From positions 157,135 to 221,134 of the forward strand of contig NZ_KE383978.1 in the NCBI RefSeq assembly GCF_000423105.1: a stretch of 64,000 nt of DNA, read 5' to 3'. This stretch comes from Halalkalibacillus halophilus DSM 18494 (GTDB taxonomy: Bacteria > Bacillota > Bacilli > Bacillales > Alkalibacillaceae). Below the pieces are notes generated by a model. It ran no database searches. It saw nothing but the letters and a program-made list of their open reading frames with translations, and was not told where the DNA came from. Positions 50,966-60,350 of this stretch are shown here, piece by piece (positions within the stretch are counted from its first letter, which is position 1; each line of letters begins with the position of its first letter). The translations under genes were made by a program, and so were the position numbers.

Positions 50966-52231
50966 ATGTTAACAGCATTGTTAGGAATTATGTTCGTTCT
51001 CCTGATGCTAAACTTCCCAATGATGATTCCGCTAATCATAGCACCGTTTATCGTGGTGGTCTTTTATTCACCAATGTTAGATGCATCTATTATGGTGCCT
51101 CAGTTAATAACGGGAATTGAAACATATGAGTTATTATGTGTGCCGTTATTCATTTTTGCGGCGGATATTATGACATCTGGGAGAACTTCCGAACGATTAC
51201 TAGATTTCATTGGATCATTTGTACGACATATCCGAGGAGGTTATGCAGTAACAACTGCAGCCGCTTGTACGATGTTTGGTTCGATTTCAGGTTCCACACA
51301 AGCAACAGTTGTAGCAATTGGCCGTCCAATGCGCGAAAGACTACTACGTGTTGGCTATAAAGATTCCAGTTCCATGGCTTTAATTATTAATGCCAGTGAC
51401 GTGGCATTATTAGTCCCACCAAGTATTGGGTTAATTATTTATGGGTTGGCAGCAAATGAATCAATTGGTGATTTATTTATTGCAGGGATTTTACCTGGTG
51501 TCATGGTATTCTTAGTCTTTTCCCTATACAGCATGGGTTATGCAAAATGGAAAAACATACCTTTAGCACCGAAAGCTGATTGGAAAGAACGATTTGATAC
51601 ATTTAAAAAAGCAATACTACCTCTTGGGTTCCCGATTGTAGTTATTGGTGGTATATATACTGGTACCTTCACAGCAACTGAGGCTGCAGGTATCTCCGTG
51701 ATGTATGCACTTATACTTGAAGTTGTTATTTATAGATCTGTTCATTTGAAGCAACTGCCAGGAATTGCACTATCTACAGGTTTAGTTACATCTGCAGTAT
51801 TTATCTTAGTTGCTGGTGGACAAGTGTTTACATTCTTAATTAACTTGGAAAATATTCCGAGAATGCTAACAGAATCTGTATTAGGTACAGATCCAACAGC
51901 ATTATATGTTTTAGTTATTGTAAGTATTTTCTTCTTCCTCGGGTGTATGTTTGTTGACCCGATTGTAGTAATACTAGTACTTACACCAATTTTCTTACCT
52001 GCAGCAGAAACAGCAGGGATTGATCCGATTCATTTAGGAATCATTATTACCTTCCAGGCGGCGTTAGGATCTGCAACTCCACCATTTGGGGTCGATATAT
52101 TTACCGCCAGTGCCGTATTTAACCGGCCATACATGGAAGTTATTAAAGGAACACCGCCATTTATCATAATGATGGTGTTAATGAGTATTTTACTAATTCT
52201 GTTTCCACAGATTTCTCTTGCATTATTGTAA
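50966..52231 (+). CDS. dctM: TRAP transporter large permease (DctM)
   Basis: 421 aa with about 12 helices. Typical segments: PLFIFAADIMTSGRTSERLLDFI, GSISGSTQATVVAIG, LLVPPSIGLIIYGLAANESIGDLFIAGILPG and GIIITFQAALGSATPPFGVDIF. It is the transport channel proper. Gene order is Q-M-P; in many TRAP operons P comes first. Confidence 0.93.
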   Translation: MLTALLGIMFVLLMLNFPMMIPLIIAPFIVVVFYSPMLDASIMVPQLITGIETYELLCVPLFIFAADIMTSGRTSERLLDFIGSFVRHIRGGYAVTTAAACTMFGSISGSTQATVVAIGRPMRERLLRVGYKDSSSMALIINASDVALLVPPSIGLIIYGLAANESIGDLFIAGILPGVMVFLVFSLYSMGYAKWKNIPLAPKADWKERFDTFKKAILPLGFPIVVIGGIYTGTFTATEAAGISVMYALILEVVIYRSVHLKQLPGIALSTGLVTSAVFILVAGGQVFTFLINLENIPRMLTESVLGTDPTALYVLVIVSIFFFLGCMFVDPIVVILVLTPIFLPAAETAGIDPIHLGIIITFQAALGSATPPFGVDIFTASAVFNRPYMEVIKGTPPFIIMMVLMSILLILFPQISLALL

Positions 52232-52267
52232 GGGAAAACTTAACTATAAAATATATTACAGGGGGTA

Positions 52268-53434
52268 ATGACCATTTTTAACAAAAAGATTTTTTGGTTA
52301 GCGTTAGTTTTATTCTTAACGTTAGGTTTATTAGCAGCATGTGGAGGGGACGATTCTGACGATGGTGCAGAAGAGTCTGATGAAGATACAACAGAAACAA
52401 GTGGTGACGATGAAGAAGGTAGTGAAGACGATGCTGAAGCTGATGGTGGAAGCGGAGACTATTCTGCTGAAGACATGGAGGAAGACACTTGGCGTTTTGT
52501 AACAGAAGAAGTTCAAGGACAAGTTCAGTATGTATATGCTGAAGAATTTGCAGATAGAATTTCTGAGAAGTCTGATGGAAAAATTACAGTTGAACCATAT
52601 GAGTTCGGTGGTTTAGGAAGCGAAACAGACCAGGTTGATCAACTTCAACAAGGTACTGTAGAAATGGCAGTTATGTCTCCAGGTTTCACTGGTAACATGG
52701 TTGCTGAAGGACAGTTATTCGCATTACATTTCCTATTCCCAGATGATTTAGAAGTAACGCAAGAGATTTTAAATAATAGTGAAGCAATCAATACAGATCT
52801 ACGTGAGCGTTATGAAGAATTCAACATTTCGCCACTTTCATTCTGGACAGAGGGTGCGATGCAGTGGACTTCAAGCGGCACTGAACTAAGAACTCCAGAT
52901 GATTTTGAAAACTTCCAAATGCGTGTACAAACATCACCATTAATCATGCGTTCTTATGAGCAGTATGGTGCAAACCCACAAGAAATGAGCTGGGGTGAGC
53001 TTTACACAGCATTGGATCGTGGAACAGTTGACGGTCAAGAAAATCCAATTTTCTTCATCGCTGATGCGTCATTCCATGAAGTACAAGATTACATGACTGT
53101 TTCTAATCACAATAACTACGTAGCTATGACTACAGTAAATACAGATTGGTACGATGGTCTTGATGACAACACTCGTGCAATGGTTGATGAAACTGTAGAA
53201 GAAATGCAAGAATGGGTATTTGATGAGCAAACGCGTCAAAACGAAGAATTCTTATCTGTTATTGAAGATGATACAGATAACCCAACTGAAATCATCGAGC
53301 TAACAGAAGAAGAGCGCGATGCATTCCGTCAAGAAGCTATGGAAGTGCGTGACTACTATAGAAATGAAATTTCTGAAGTAGGCGGCGACATTCTAGATAA
53401 GCTTGAAGGCGAAATTGAAGAACACCAAGAATAA
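52268..53434 (+). CDS. dctP: TRAP transporter substrate-binding lipoprotein (DctP)
   Basis: 388 aa. Signal peptide with lipobox LAAC (C25), then a very acidic 45-residue linker. The DctP fold is marked by ITVEPYEFGGLGSETDQVDQLQQGTVEMAVMSPG, MRVQTSPLIMRSYEQYGANPQEMSWGELYTALDRGTVDGQENPI and a conserved arginine in FQMRVQ that normally contacts a carboxylate. The ligand is therefore probably an organic acid (inference). GGGGG precedes the ATG. Confidence 0.9.
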   Translation: MTIFNKKIFWLALVLFLTLGLLAACGGDDSDDGAEESDEDTTETSGDDEEGSEDDAEADGGSGDYSAEDMEEDTWRFVTEEVQGQVQYVYAEEFADRISEKSDGKITVEPYEFGGLGSETDQVDQLQQGTVEMAVMSPGFTGNMVAEGQLFALHFLFPDDLEVTQEILNNSEAINTDLRERYEEFNISPLSFWTEGAMQWTSSGTELRTPDDFENFQMRVQTSPLIMRSYEQYGANPQEMSWGELYTALDRGTVDGQENPIFFIADASFHEVQDYMTVSNHNNYVAMTTVNTDWYDGLDDNTRAMVDETVEEMQEWVFDEQTRQNEEFLSVIEDDTDNPTEIIELTEEERDAFRQEAMEVRDYYRNEISEVGGDILDKLEGEIEEHQE

Positions 53435-53452
53435 TTAGAAATCTGTGGATTA

Positions 53453-53484
53453 AAGGCAGTGCCGCTTGCGGTGCTGTCTTTTTG
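53453..53484 (+). terminator. Terminator of the TRAP operon
   Basis: A stem of about 13 bp with three G-U pairs (53453-53465 with 53468-53480), a 2-nt apical gap and a T run. Confidence 0.75.
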
Positions 53485-53496
53485 TGTTTTAGATAG

Positions 53497-53505
53497 TGGT
53501 ATAAT
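53497..53505 (+). promoter_or_regulatory. Extended -10 promoter before the TerC gene
   Basis: TGgTATAAT lies 305 nt before the TerC start. If active, the repeat array at 53559-53680 lies inside the 5' leader. Confidence 0.4.
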
Positions 53506-53558
53506 TGTAATAATATGCCATTCTTCTTTTATAATGGGGAGATGGTGGAAGGCATAGT

Positions 53559-53680
53559 ATTCCGGTGTAAGTCAGTTTGAATCGGGCGAACAAGAGTCGT
53601 ATGCCGGCAACCAATCGGATTTGCAGGTGTAAAAGTCCGAATGCCGGCAACCAAATGAGTTTGCCGGCATACAGCTAGTA
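53559..53680. repeat. Array of six 20-bp units, head ATGCCGGCAACCA
   Basis: Units at 53559 (22 bp), 53581, 53601, 53621, 53641 and 53661, the last five exactly 20 bp apart. GCCGGCAACCA heads are interleaved with GCAGGTGTAAA or CCGGTGTAAG heads. Its sequence differs from the other arrays, but the period is the same. Confidence 0.8.
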
Positions 53681-53809
53681 ACCTTTAACATCCCAACACA
53701 TATTTTAGGAAGATCAATAAAATCACCGTGTAAGATTGTTGCTCATTTATAAGTATTCAATTTAATCCTGGGTATGCTAAGAAAAGAAATTGTACGAGGA
53801 GAGATTACC

Positions 53810-54619
53810 ATGGATACAGCTTTAATATTGGAGTATGGTTGGGTACTTATTTTATTAATTTTATTAGAAGGTGTACTTGCGGCGGATAATGCGTTGGTAT
53901 TGGCAATCATGGTCAAGCATTTACCGGAAAAGGAACGGAAGCGTGCGCTATTTTATGGATTGTTCGGTGCATTTGTGCTTCGAATTGGCTCGCTGTTCAT
54001 TATTTCATTTTTAGTAGATGTGTGGCAGGTGCAGGCGTTAGGGGCGCTGTATTTATTGTTCATAGCTTTAAATCATTTATTTAGGAAATTTATCATTCAT
54101 AGTGAAACCAAGCGCTCGAAAAAAGCTGAAGGCAAGGAAAAGGAAGGTGCTGGTTTTTGGACTACCGTGTTGAAGGTGGAACTAGCAGACATAGCATTTG
54201 CGGTTGATTCTATATTAGCGGCAGTTGCCTTAGCGATGGCGCTCCCAAATACGGATCTACCTCAAATAGGTGGAATGGATGGTGGTAAATTTCTCGTAAT
54301 TTTATTTGGGGGATTAATTGGTGTCATTATTATGCGTTTTGCGGCTACGTATTTTGTAAAACTAATTAAAAAGCGTCCAGGACTGGAAACCGCTGCATTT
54401 TTAATTGTTGGTTGGGTAGGGGTGAAGTTAGTGATTATAACATTATCTCATGAAGATATTGCTTGGATCCCAGGGGATTTCGCTCATTCAACTACGTGGA
54501 AAATTATATTTTATAGTGTTCTCGTCCTAATTGCCGTAGTTGGTTGGTTCTCATCTAGTAAACAAGAGCTTGATGACGAAACGGAAGACTTAGTTGGTGA
54601 GATGAAAAAGGATCATTAA
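53810..54619 (+). CDS. TerC-family membrane protein
   Basis: 269 aa, about seven helices. Signature acidic positions lie in EGVLAADNALVLAIMVKHLP and VELADIAFAVDSILAAVALAMALP. TerC relatives in bacilli (YceF, YkoY, YjbE types) have been linked to manganese export and metalation of secreted proteins. No yybP-ykoY manganese riboswitch is visible upstream. ATG 53810 is chosen, because GAGGAGA lies at correct spacing and the in-frame extension to 53774 has no RBS. Confidence 0.85.
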   Translation: MDTALILEYGWVLILLILLEGVLAADNALVLAIMVKHLPEKERKRALFYGLFGAFVLRIGSLFIISFLVDVWQVQALGALYLLFIALNHLFRKFIIHSETKRSKKAEGKEKEGAGFWTTVLKVELADIAFAVDSILAAVALAMALPNTDLPQIGGMDGGKFLVILFGGLIGVIIMRFAATYFVKLIKKRPGLETAAFLIVGWVGVKLVIITLSHEDIAWIPGDFAHSTTWKIIFYSVLVLIAVVGWFSSSKQELDDETEDLVGEMKKDH

Positions 54620-54683
54620 ATGATCGTTCTTTTTATCAATTGCCCTTCATATAGTGTCATACGACTTCATAAGGAGGGCATCT

Positions 54684-55775
54684 ATGCTTATAAAACGTTA
54701 TTTCATGAGTGGAACAACTGCGAAAGGGTACGTACATTTTTATGAAAATGCCATAGAACAGTTGGAGAAAGTGGTTTATTTAGAAGGTTCTTATCCTACT
54801 ATAACAAGTCCGGTCTTACAAAGGTTAGTAAATCAATTAGAAGATGAGCCAGTGGAATATATTCACCATCATTTAAAGCCGGATTTAATTGAAGGTGTAA
54901 TTTTTCCTCAATTAAATGTCGGGATATTTGACAGAGGTAAAATGAATATAGGAAAGATAGCTTATCCTGCGCTCTATGAAAAGTTAGTCTATTTTGGTGA
55001 GTGTTACCAAGCAGAACTTATACAGAGTAAAGAATCCCTTTTAAGAGAACATCGAAAAGAAGTGAAGAAGTATTATGAGCAAGCAATTGGACATTTTAAA
55101 CAAGCGTTAGAAGTACACCATAAAGTAGAAGGAATTTATAAAAAATACTTAAATATCGAGAGGGCTAATCAACAAACCGAAGATCTACTGAAAGATATCC
55201 TACTCGATATCCATTTATTTAAACCGTCTGAAGTGAAGCATCGTTACTTAGGAGCAGCGACACCTGATGGGGCTGTCGATTACGTGTTAGATCTTACTCG
55301 AGATATAAAAAGAAGAGTATTTATAAAAGGTAGGGCAGGAACTGGGAAGTCGACGATGCTAAGAAAGATCGCTCGAGAAGCTGCAGATCGTGGATTAAAC
55401 GTAGAAATCTATCACTGTGGATTTGATCCAACTAGTTTAGATATGGTGATCATTCGAGAAATAAGCTTTGCGATTTTTGATGCTACAGCTCCACATGAAC
55501 ATTTCCCTACGAAACAAACAGATGAAGTATTTGATGTGTATGAACGCTGGGTAGATGGAAGACCTGATCAACATCATGAAAAGGAAATACTTGAGTTGAA
55601 AGAACAGTACCATCAAGAGATGAAGCTTGCAATTTCAGCACTTAAAGCAGTAGAGAGTCACCAAATCCCTTTTGAAGAAATTTATCAACAAGCAATTAAT
55701 TATGATTTTTTGGAAGAAACAGAAGGGGAAATTTTAGAGTTTTTAACCCAGCAAAAAAAGCAGAAAAAACGCTAA
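54684..55775 (+). CDS. P-loop ATPase with degenerate N-terminal half (PRK06851-like)
   Basis: 363 aa. An intact Walker A, GRAGTGKS, lies at 216-223 (RRVFIKGRAGTGKSTMLRKIA). The N-terminal half opens IKRYFMSGTTAKGYVHFYEN and has EGSYPTITSP (34-43) where a first P-loop would be expected, but without the GKS. It looks like a duplicated NTPase whose first site has decayed. DNA, RNA or protein partners are unknown. ATG 54684 follows AAGGAGGG; the longer in-frame start at 54654 is not supported. Single gene between terC and an aminopeptidase gene. Confidence 0.7.
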   Translation: MLIKRYFMSGTTAKGYVHFYENAIEQLEKVVYLEGSYPTITSPVLQRLVNQLEDEPVEYIHHHLKPDLIEGVIFPQLNVGIFDRGKMNIGKIAYPALYEKLVYFGECYQAELIQSKESLLREHRKEVKKYYEQAIGHFKQALEVHHKVEGIYKKYLNIERANQQTEDLLKDILLDIHLFKPSEVKHRYLGAATPDGAVDYVLDLTRDIKRRVFIKGRAGTGKSTMLRKIAREAADRGLNVEIYHCGFDPTSLDMVIIREISFAIFDATAPHEHFPTKQTDEVFDVYERWVDGRPDQHHEKEILELKEQYHQEMKLAISALKAVESHQIPFEEIYQQAINYDFLEETEGEILEFLTQQKKQKKR

Positions 55776-55851
55776 AATTCTGTGTATAGCTTTTTATATT
55801 GAAAAGAGTATGAAATAATATACAGTAGAAAAGTCGATAAGGAGTGTAATA

Positions 55852-57090
55852 ATGATACCAACAGAAGAACAACTAACGAAATATGCAAACTTAGCAGTTC
55901 AAATGGGAGTAAATGTTCAACAAGGGCAAGCACTATTTATTAATGCACCAATTGAAGCACGTACGTTTGTTCATTATGTCGTAGAAGCGGCTTATGAAGC
56001 AGGCGCAGAAAATGTTCAGGTGAACTGGTCTGATGAAGTATTGACTCGTAAACGTTATGAAAAAGAACCAGACCGTGTCTTGGAAACCGTTCCTGCATGG
56101 TTAGTAGACCGTCAAGTGGGCCATGTCAAAAACGGTGGGGCTGTTTTATCAATTTATGCTCCGAATCCTGATCTATTAGAAGGAATTGATGCTAGCCGCG
56201 TTGCTAAAGCAGCAAAAGCAAGTGGGGAAGCGTTAAAAGAATATCGTAAATATATGATGAGCGATAAAGTGCAGTGGTCCATAGTTTCTGTTCCAACAGA
56301 AAAGTGGGCGGACAAAATTTATGGTGATCGAACAACGGAAGATGCTGTCAACTCTCTTTGGGAAAAAATATTCCAAATTGTTCGTGTAGATCAAGAAGAT
56401 CCAGTAAAAGCATGGGAAGCTCACAATGATACATTATATAAAATTCGTGATTATTTAAATGAACAACAATATGATGCATTAGAATATAAGTCTGAAACCG
56501 CTGATCTTACTATAAAGCTTCCGGAAGGTCATATATGGGCTGGAGGGGGAGCAGTTGCAGAAAATAACGCTTCCTTTAACCCGAACATGCCAACCGAAGA
56601 AGTGTTCACTGCCCCACATCGTGAAGGTGTAGATGGCACAGTAAAGAATACGAAGCCGCTAAATTATAATGGGAATTTAGTGGATGATTTTGAGCTAACA
56701 TTTAAAGATGGAAAAGTAATTGATTATAGTGCTGGCAAAGGGTTCGATACCCTTAAACATTTATTAGAATCAGATGAAGGAGCAACACGTTTAGGTGAAG
56801 TGGCGTTAGTTCCACATTCTTCTCCTATTTCTCAGTCAGACTTAATTTTCTTTAATACATTGTATGACGAAAATGCATCTTGTCATTTAGCTCTTGGTTC
56901 TGCTTACCCTACCAATGTAAAAGATGGAGAAAAGCAGTCCGATGAAGATCTTAAATCGATGGGAATTAACACTAGTTTTATTCACGAGGATTTCATGATG
57001 GGTTCTAAGGATCTTACTGTTTACGGTGTGAAAAGTGATGGTACGAAAGAAGCTATTATTGAAAATGGTGAATGGGCTGTTCCGAAATAA
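55852..57090 (+). CDS. ampS: M29-family aminopeptidase
   Basis: 412 aa, full length for the thermophilic aminopeptidase (M29) family. Metal-binding regions include NMPTEEVFTAPHREGVDG, LGEVALVPHSSPIS, CHLALGSAYP and FIHEDFMMGS. It is a cytosolic, metal-dependent exopeptidase that trims N-terminal residues and could process peptides imported by the Opp system (inference). GGAG lies before the ATG, with a strong terminator after the stop. Confidence 0.93.
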   Translation: MIPTEEQLTKYANLAVQMGVNVQQGQALFINAPIEARTFVHYVVEAAYEAGAENVQVNWSDEVLTRKRYEKEPDRVLETVPAWLVDRQVGHVKNGGAVLSIYAPNPDLLEGIDASRVAKAAKASGEALKEYRKYMMSDKVQWSIVSVPTEKWADKIYGDRTTEDAVNSLWEKIFQIVRVDQEDPVKAWEAHNDTLYKIRDYLNEQQYDALEYKSETADLTIKLPEGHIWAGGGAVAENNASFNPNMPTEEVFTAPHREGVDGTVKNTKPLNYNGNLVDDFELTFKDGKVIDYSAGKGFDTLKHLLESDEGATRLGEVALVPHSSPISQSDLIFFNTLYDENASCHLALGSAYPTNVKDGEKQSDEDLKSMGINTSFIHEDFMMGSKDLTVYGVKSDGTKEAIIENGEWAVPK

Positions 57091-57099
57091 AGTGGCCTG

Positions 57100-57134
57100 A
57101 AGAAACGGTAGCAATTGTTACCGTTTCTTTTTTG
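57100..57134 (+). terminator. Terminator of the aminopeptidase gene
   Basis: An 11-bp stem, AAGAAACGGTA/TACCGTTTCTT, then a T run. Confidence 0.9.
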
Positions 57135-57160
57135 AATTTCATATGAAAGGGGGGAGTGGA

Positions 57161-58396
57161 ATGACTTTAATTGGGCGAACTATTAGGTGGTACCGTGTAA
57201 ATGCGGGGTTCACGCAAGAGTATATTGCAGATGGTATTTGTTCGTTGACGTATTTAAGTAAACTTGAAAATGATCAGGTAGAAATAAAAGAGGAAGTAGT
57301 TAAAGAGATTTCTGAACGTCTAAAGCTACCCTCCCAACTATTACTTGGAGAAGTGGACGAGTCCTTGAAAGGAAAAATAGATCGCTGGCTAAATTATATC
57401 CATATTTATCACGAACCACAGGCGATAAAAAGACATGCCCAACTAAAGCATTTATTTGAAGAAGACCTCCCTGTAAAGTTAAAGAGTCAGCTTCAAATTT
57501 CACGGTTTGGTTATTATTTAATATCCGACCAATTGAAAAATGCGGATACATTAATGGATGATATCGTTAGTAAACAGCCGATTTACAGTAGGGCAGATCC
57601 GTTTAGTTATCACAAATTTGTGGGGATGTACTACCGAAGAAAAGGCATGTACATCAATGCGGTTGAACATTTAGAAATTGCCGAAAAAGAGTTAGCTGAA
57701 GAGAATGATCCAGAATTAATGCTCGTTTTGGCAAATGTGTATAGTCGTTTAAATGAAATCTTAGTTTCTAACAAATATGCACAAAAAGCTTTTCAAGCGT
57801 ATCAAAAGAAAATGTATTATATTCGTATGATTGATTGTCAGATTGTAATTGGAATTAACTATTGTTTAGTGGGGGATTTTTATTCTGCTGAAGTATATTT
57901 TAATCGCCTACTTGATATTGATGGAAAACATTTATTAGATAAGACAAGGGCAAACATCCATCATCATATTGGATTTGTCCAATTTGAAAAAGGAGATTAT
58001 GAAAAAGCGATACACTCATTTAATAGAACGCTTGAATTTGATATGAATGATAGTGACTTTTTAAATACGAGATATTTATTAGCGTATATCTTTAATCAAC
58101 AAGGAAAAAGCAAAGAGACAACGCATATGATAGAAGAAGGTCTCGAAATCGCCAAAAAATATCAACATCAAAGGTATGTGTTCAAATTCAATGTTCTAAA
58201 AATGCGAATCGATCAAGATCTGTCTCCATTAATTGATTACTTAGAACAGGAGGTCATTCCATTTTTCAAAAGTAACGGAGAGGCCACTGAATTGAAGCAT
58301 TATTATTATTTGATGGGTCAACTTGTATATGAAGATAGGAAATATAAAAAATCCGCTCAATACTTCATGTTAGCAAAAGATAATTTCATGGTATAA
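57161..58396 (+). CDS. XRE-TPR transcriptional regulator (RRNPP-like)
   Basis: 411 aa. Residues 1-60 are an XRE helix-turn-helix (IGRTIRWYRVNAGFTQEYIADGI, then LTYLSKLEND). The rest is a TPR superhelix with repeats such as GDYEKAIHSFNRTLEF and RKYKKSAQYFMLAKD. This layout is that of peptide-sensing regulators (PlcR, PrgX, NprR types). No short secreted signal-peptide gene is seen next to it, so its ligand may be encoded elsewhere or it may not use one. ATG 57161 follows GGGGGGAG; the upstream in-frame start is rejected. Confidence 0.82.
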   Translation: MTLIGRTIRWYRVNAGFTQEYIADGICSLTYLSKLENDQVEIKEEVVKEISERLKLPSQLLLGEVDESLKGKIDRWLNYIHIYHEPQAIKRHAQLKHLFEEDLPVKLKSQLQISRFGYYLISDQLKNADTLMDDIVSKQPIYSRADPFSYHKFVGMYYRRKGMYINAVEHLEIAEKELAEENDPELMLVLANVYSRLNEILVSNKYAQKAFQAYQKKMYYIRMIDCQIVIGINYCLVGDFYSAEVYFNRLLDIDGKHLLDKTRANIHHHIGFVQFEKGDYEKAIHSFNRTLEFDMNDSDFLNTRYLLAYIFNQQGKSKETTHMIEEGLEIAKKYQHQRYVFKFNVLKMRIDQDLSPLIDYLEQEVIPFFKSNGEATELKHYYYLMGQLVYEDRKYKKSAQYFMLAKDNFMV

Positions 58397-58430
58397 AAAA
58401 TGCTTCGGCTCTAGATGGCCGAAGCATTTT
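58397..58430. terminator. Bidirectional terminator
   Basis: A perfect 13-bp stem, AAAATGCTTCGGC/GCCGAAGCATTTT, serving the regulator gene and the convergent YjiH-like gene. Confidence 0.92.
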
Positions 58431-58445
58431 AATTTGTTTATGAAA

Positions 58446-59801
58446 TTAGTAGATCAAGTGTGCAATTGCGATGATGATCGGAAGTGTGATAGCTGTACGT
58501 AAAAGGAAAATAGCTAATAATCTGCGGAAATTAATTGGAATTTTCGAAGCTAATAGTACACCACCAACCTCAGATAAATAAATTAACTGGACAACACTTA
58601 ATGCAGCAATAATAAAGCGTGTCATTTCACTTTCCACACCAGAGATAATTAAAGCTGGCAAGAACATATCAGTGAACCCGATTAATACGGTTTCAGCAGC
58701 TGCCTGTGCTTCCGGGACTTGTAACAGATCTAATACAGGTACAAATGGAGCCCCTAACCAGGTGAATAAAGGAGTCGTTTCCGCAACGACAAGCCCTAAT
58801 GTACCAATCGCCATAACAATAGGTAGTACGCCGACCCACATATCTAGGACATTTTTAAGGCCTGCTTTGAAATAGCCCTTAACCCCAGGGGATTTGGATG
58901 CACGTTTAACGGCTTCGTGGTAACCCCATGTAAAAGCGTTATAGTTTTCAGGAATCGATTCATCCAGCGCTTCTTGGTCAGGTTTTATATACTCATCTTT
59001 AATCGTAGATAAAGGTGGTATGCGCGGCATGATTAAAGCCGCAATCAGACCAGAAGCAAGGATCGTTCCATACAAGGGTAAAAACATATGCATGAGATCA
59101 ACTTCTTGAATAATTGCGATGGTAAACGTAATCGATACAACAGAAAAGGTAGACCCTATTACTGCCGCTTCACGTTTTGTATAAAATCCTTCTTCATACT
59201 GCTGATTCGTTAAAAGAACACCGATTGTTCCATCACCAAACCAAGAAGTTAAGTTATCAACAGTTGAACGTCCTGGTAAAGTGAAAATCGGGCGCATTAC
59301 TTTTGTAAGTAGTGCTCCAATTAACTCAAGTAAACCAAAACTAAGTAACATTGGTAATAATAAACCTGCAAATAGGAATACGGCTAGCAAGAAGACAAGT
59401 AGCCCACCATCTCCTAGAAGTAAACCTCCCGTATCTGCAGAATAAATCCCTTCCCAACCAAACTGGAAATAGGTCATCAGTGCAAAAATTGCACCGAGCA
59501 CCCGAATGGCCACCCATACAGGTGAAACAACAAATAGCGATGTGAATAGGTCATTATTGGATAAATTTGACCCACCACTTTGATCTTTAAAGTAAGCAAT
59601 GACTGTAATAATTGCTGTTGCAGTGATTAAAAGTAAGACGAGTAAGGGAGCAAATGCCCCAAGTAATGCTTCTAATCCATTAGCTAAAACAGCTACTGGA
59701 ATACTCGTTTCTCCATCGACTGTAATGGGAGTCATGAATAAGAAGATCCCAAGTAACGATAGAATAATAAATTTAACGTGGTACGAGATAGAATAGCCCA
59801 T
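58446..59801 (-). CDS. YjiH-like nucleoside-recognition (GATE) membrane protein
   Basis: 451 aa, about ten membrane helices. The conserved LPGRSTVDNLTSWFGDGTIGVLLTNQQYEEGFYTKREAAVIGSTFSVVSITF and GFTDMFLPALIISG are typical of the YjiH branch of GATE-domain proteins. Their transport substrate is unknown. AGGAGG stands before the ATG. Monocistronic; a convergent terminator is downstream. Confidence 0.82.
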   Translation of the reverse strand: MGYSISYHVKFIILSLLGIFLFMTPITVDGETSIPVAVLANGLEALLGAFAPLLVLLLITATAIITVIAYFKDQSGGSNLSNNDLFTSLFVVSPVWVAIRVLGAIFALMTYFQFGWEGIYSADTGGLLLGDGGLLVFLLAVFLFAGLLLPMLLSFGLLELIGALLTKVMRPIFTLPGRSTVDNLTSWFGDGTIGVLLTNQQYEEGFYTKREAAVIGSTFSVVSITFTIAIIQEVDLMHMFLPLYGTILASGLIAALIMPRIPPLSTIKDEYIKPDQEALDESIPENYNAFTWGYHEAVKRASKSPGVKGYFKAGLKNVLDMWVGVLPIVMAIGTLGLVVAETTPLFTWLGAPFVPVLDLLQVPEAQAAAETVLIGFTDMFLPALIISGVESEMTRFIIAALSVVQLIYLSEVGGVLLASKIPINFRRLLAIFLLRTAITLPIIIAIAHLIY

Positions 59802-60067
59802 TGTATTACCTCCTTTAATTGCATATATATTATCACATAGTTATGTTTATACAACAAATTTTATACAAGCAATTTAGTTCGGTTTCCTAAGGATAATGTT
59901 ATACAAATATAATTGTGAGAAATTTCAAAAAACTATTTACTTTTTTCTATTATACCTTATAATAGTAGTTGATTGCATTTATTTAGTTATAAGCACACAT
60001 ATTTGGCATTTCAGCACATATGATTGTAGAAATTGTTTTAAATTGTGTTAGGAGGAATTATAAGTCC

Positions 60068-60196
60068 ATGTATGAAAAAGAAGAGAAATTATTTGTAGAA
60101 TTTGAAGCGCAATTAGGTAGAGACCTTTGTAGTGAAGAGAAAGAATTAATCGATTGGATGATTCACGAAAAAGAGACTGTATATACAATTAAATAG
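60068..60196 (+). CDS. Small acidic protein of 42 aa, function unknown
   Basis: ATG 60068 follows AGGAGG (60050-60055) at a slightly long spacing of 12 nt, and a terminator lies 10 nt after the stop. The product is helical and charged (EKLFVEFEAQLGRDLCSEEK, then ELIDWMIHEKETVY), with one cysteine at position 21, and no membrane segment. The leader, RBS and terminator argue for a real monocistronic gene. I cannot assign a family. Confidence 0.65.
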   Translation: MYEKEEKLFVEFEAQLGRDLCSEEKELIDWMIHEKETVYTIK

Positions 60197-60206
60197 TAAC
60201 GTACAT

Positions 60207-60237
60207 ACACTGCTTTTTAGGCAGTGTTTATTTTTTC
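60207..60237 (+). terminator. Terminator of the 42-aa gene
   Basis: A 7-bp stem, ACACTGC/GCAGTGT, with a 7-nt loop, then TTATTTTTTC. Confidence 0.8.
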
Positions 60238-60350
60238 TAATTTTGGTCAAGTTTTTCTGAAATTTTTTTCATAATTAATTATCTTTTTACAAATAATAGT
60301 AGGGAAAGTAATTTTTTTTATGATTTTTTGCGAAAAATCAATGTTTTTCT

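Noticed and set aside
53506..53809. Manganese (yybP-ykoY) riboswitch before the TerC gene
   Set aside because: A GGGGAG word is present, but the rest of the motif is missing and the region is a repeat array.
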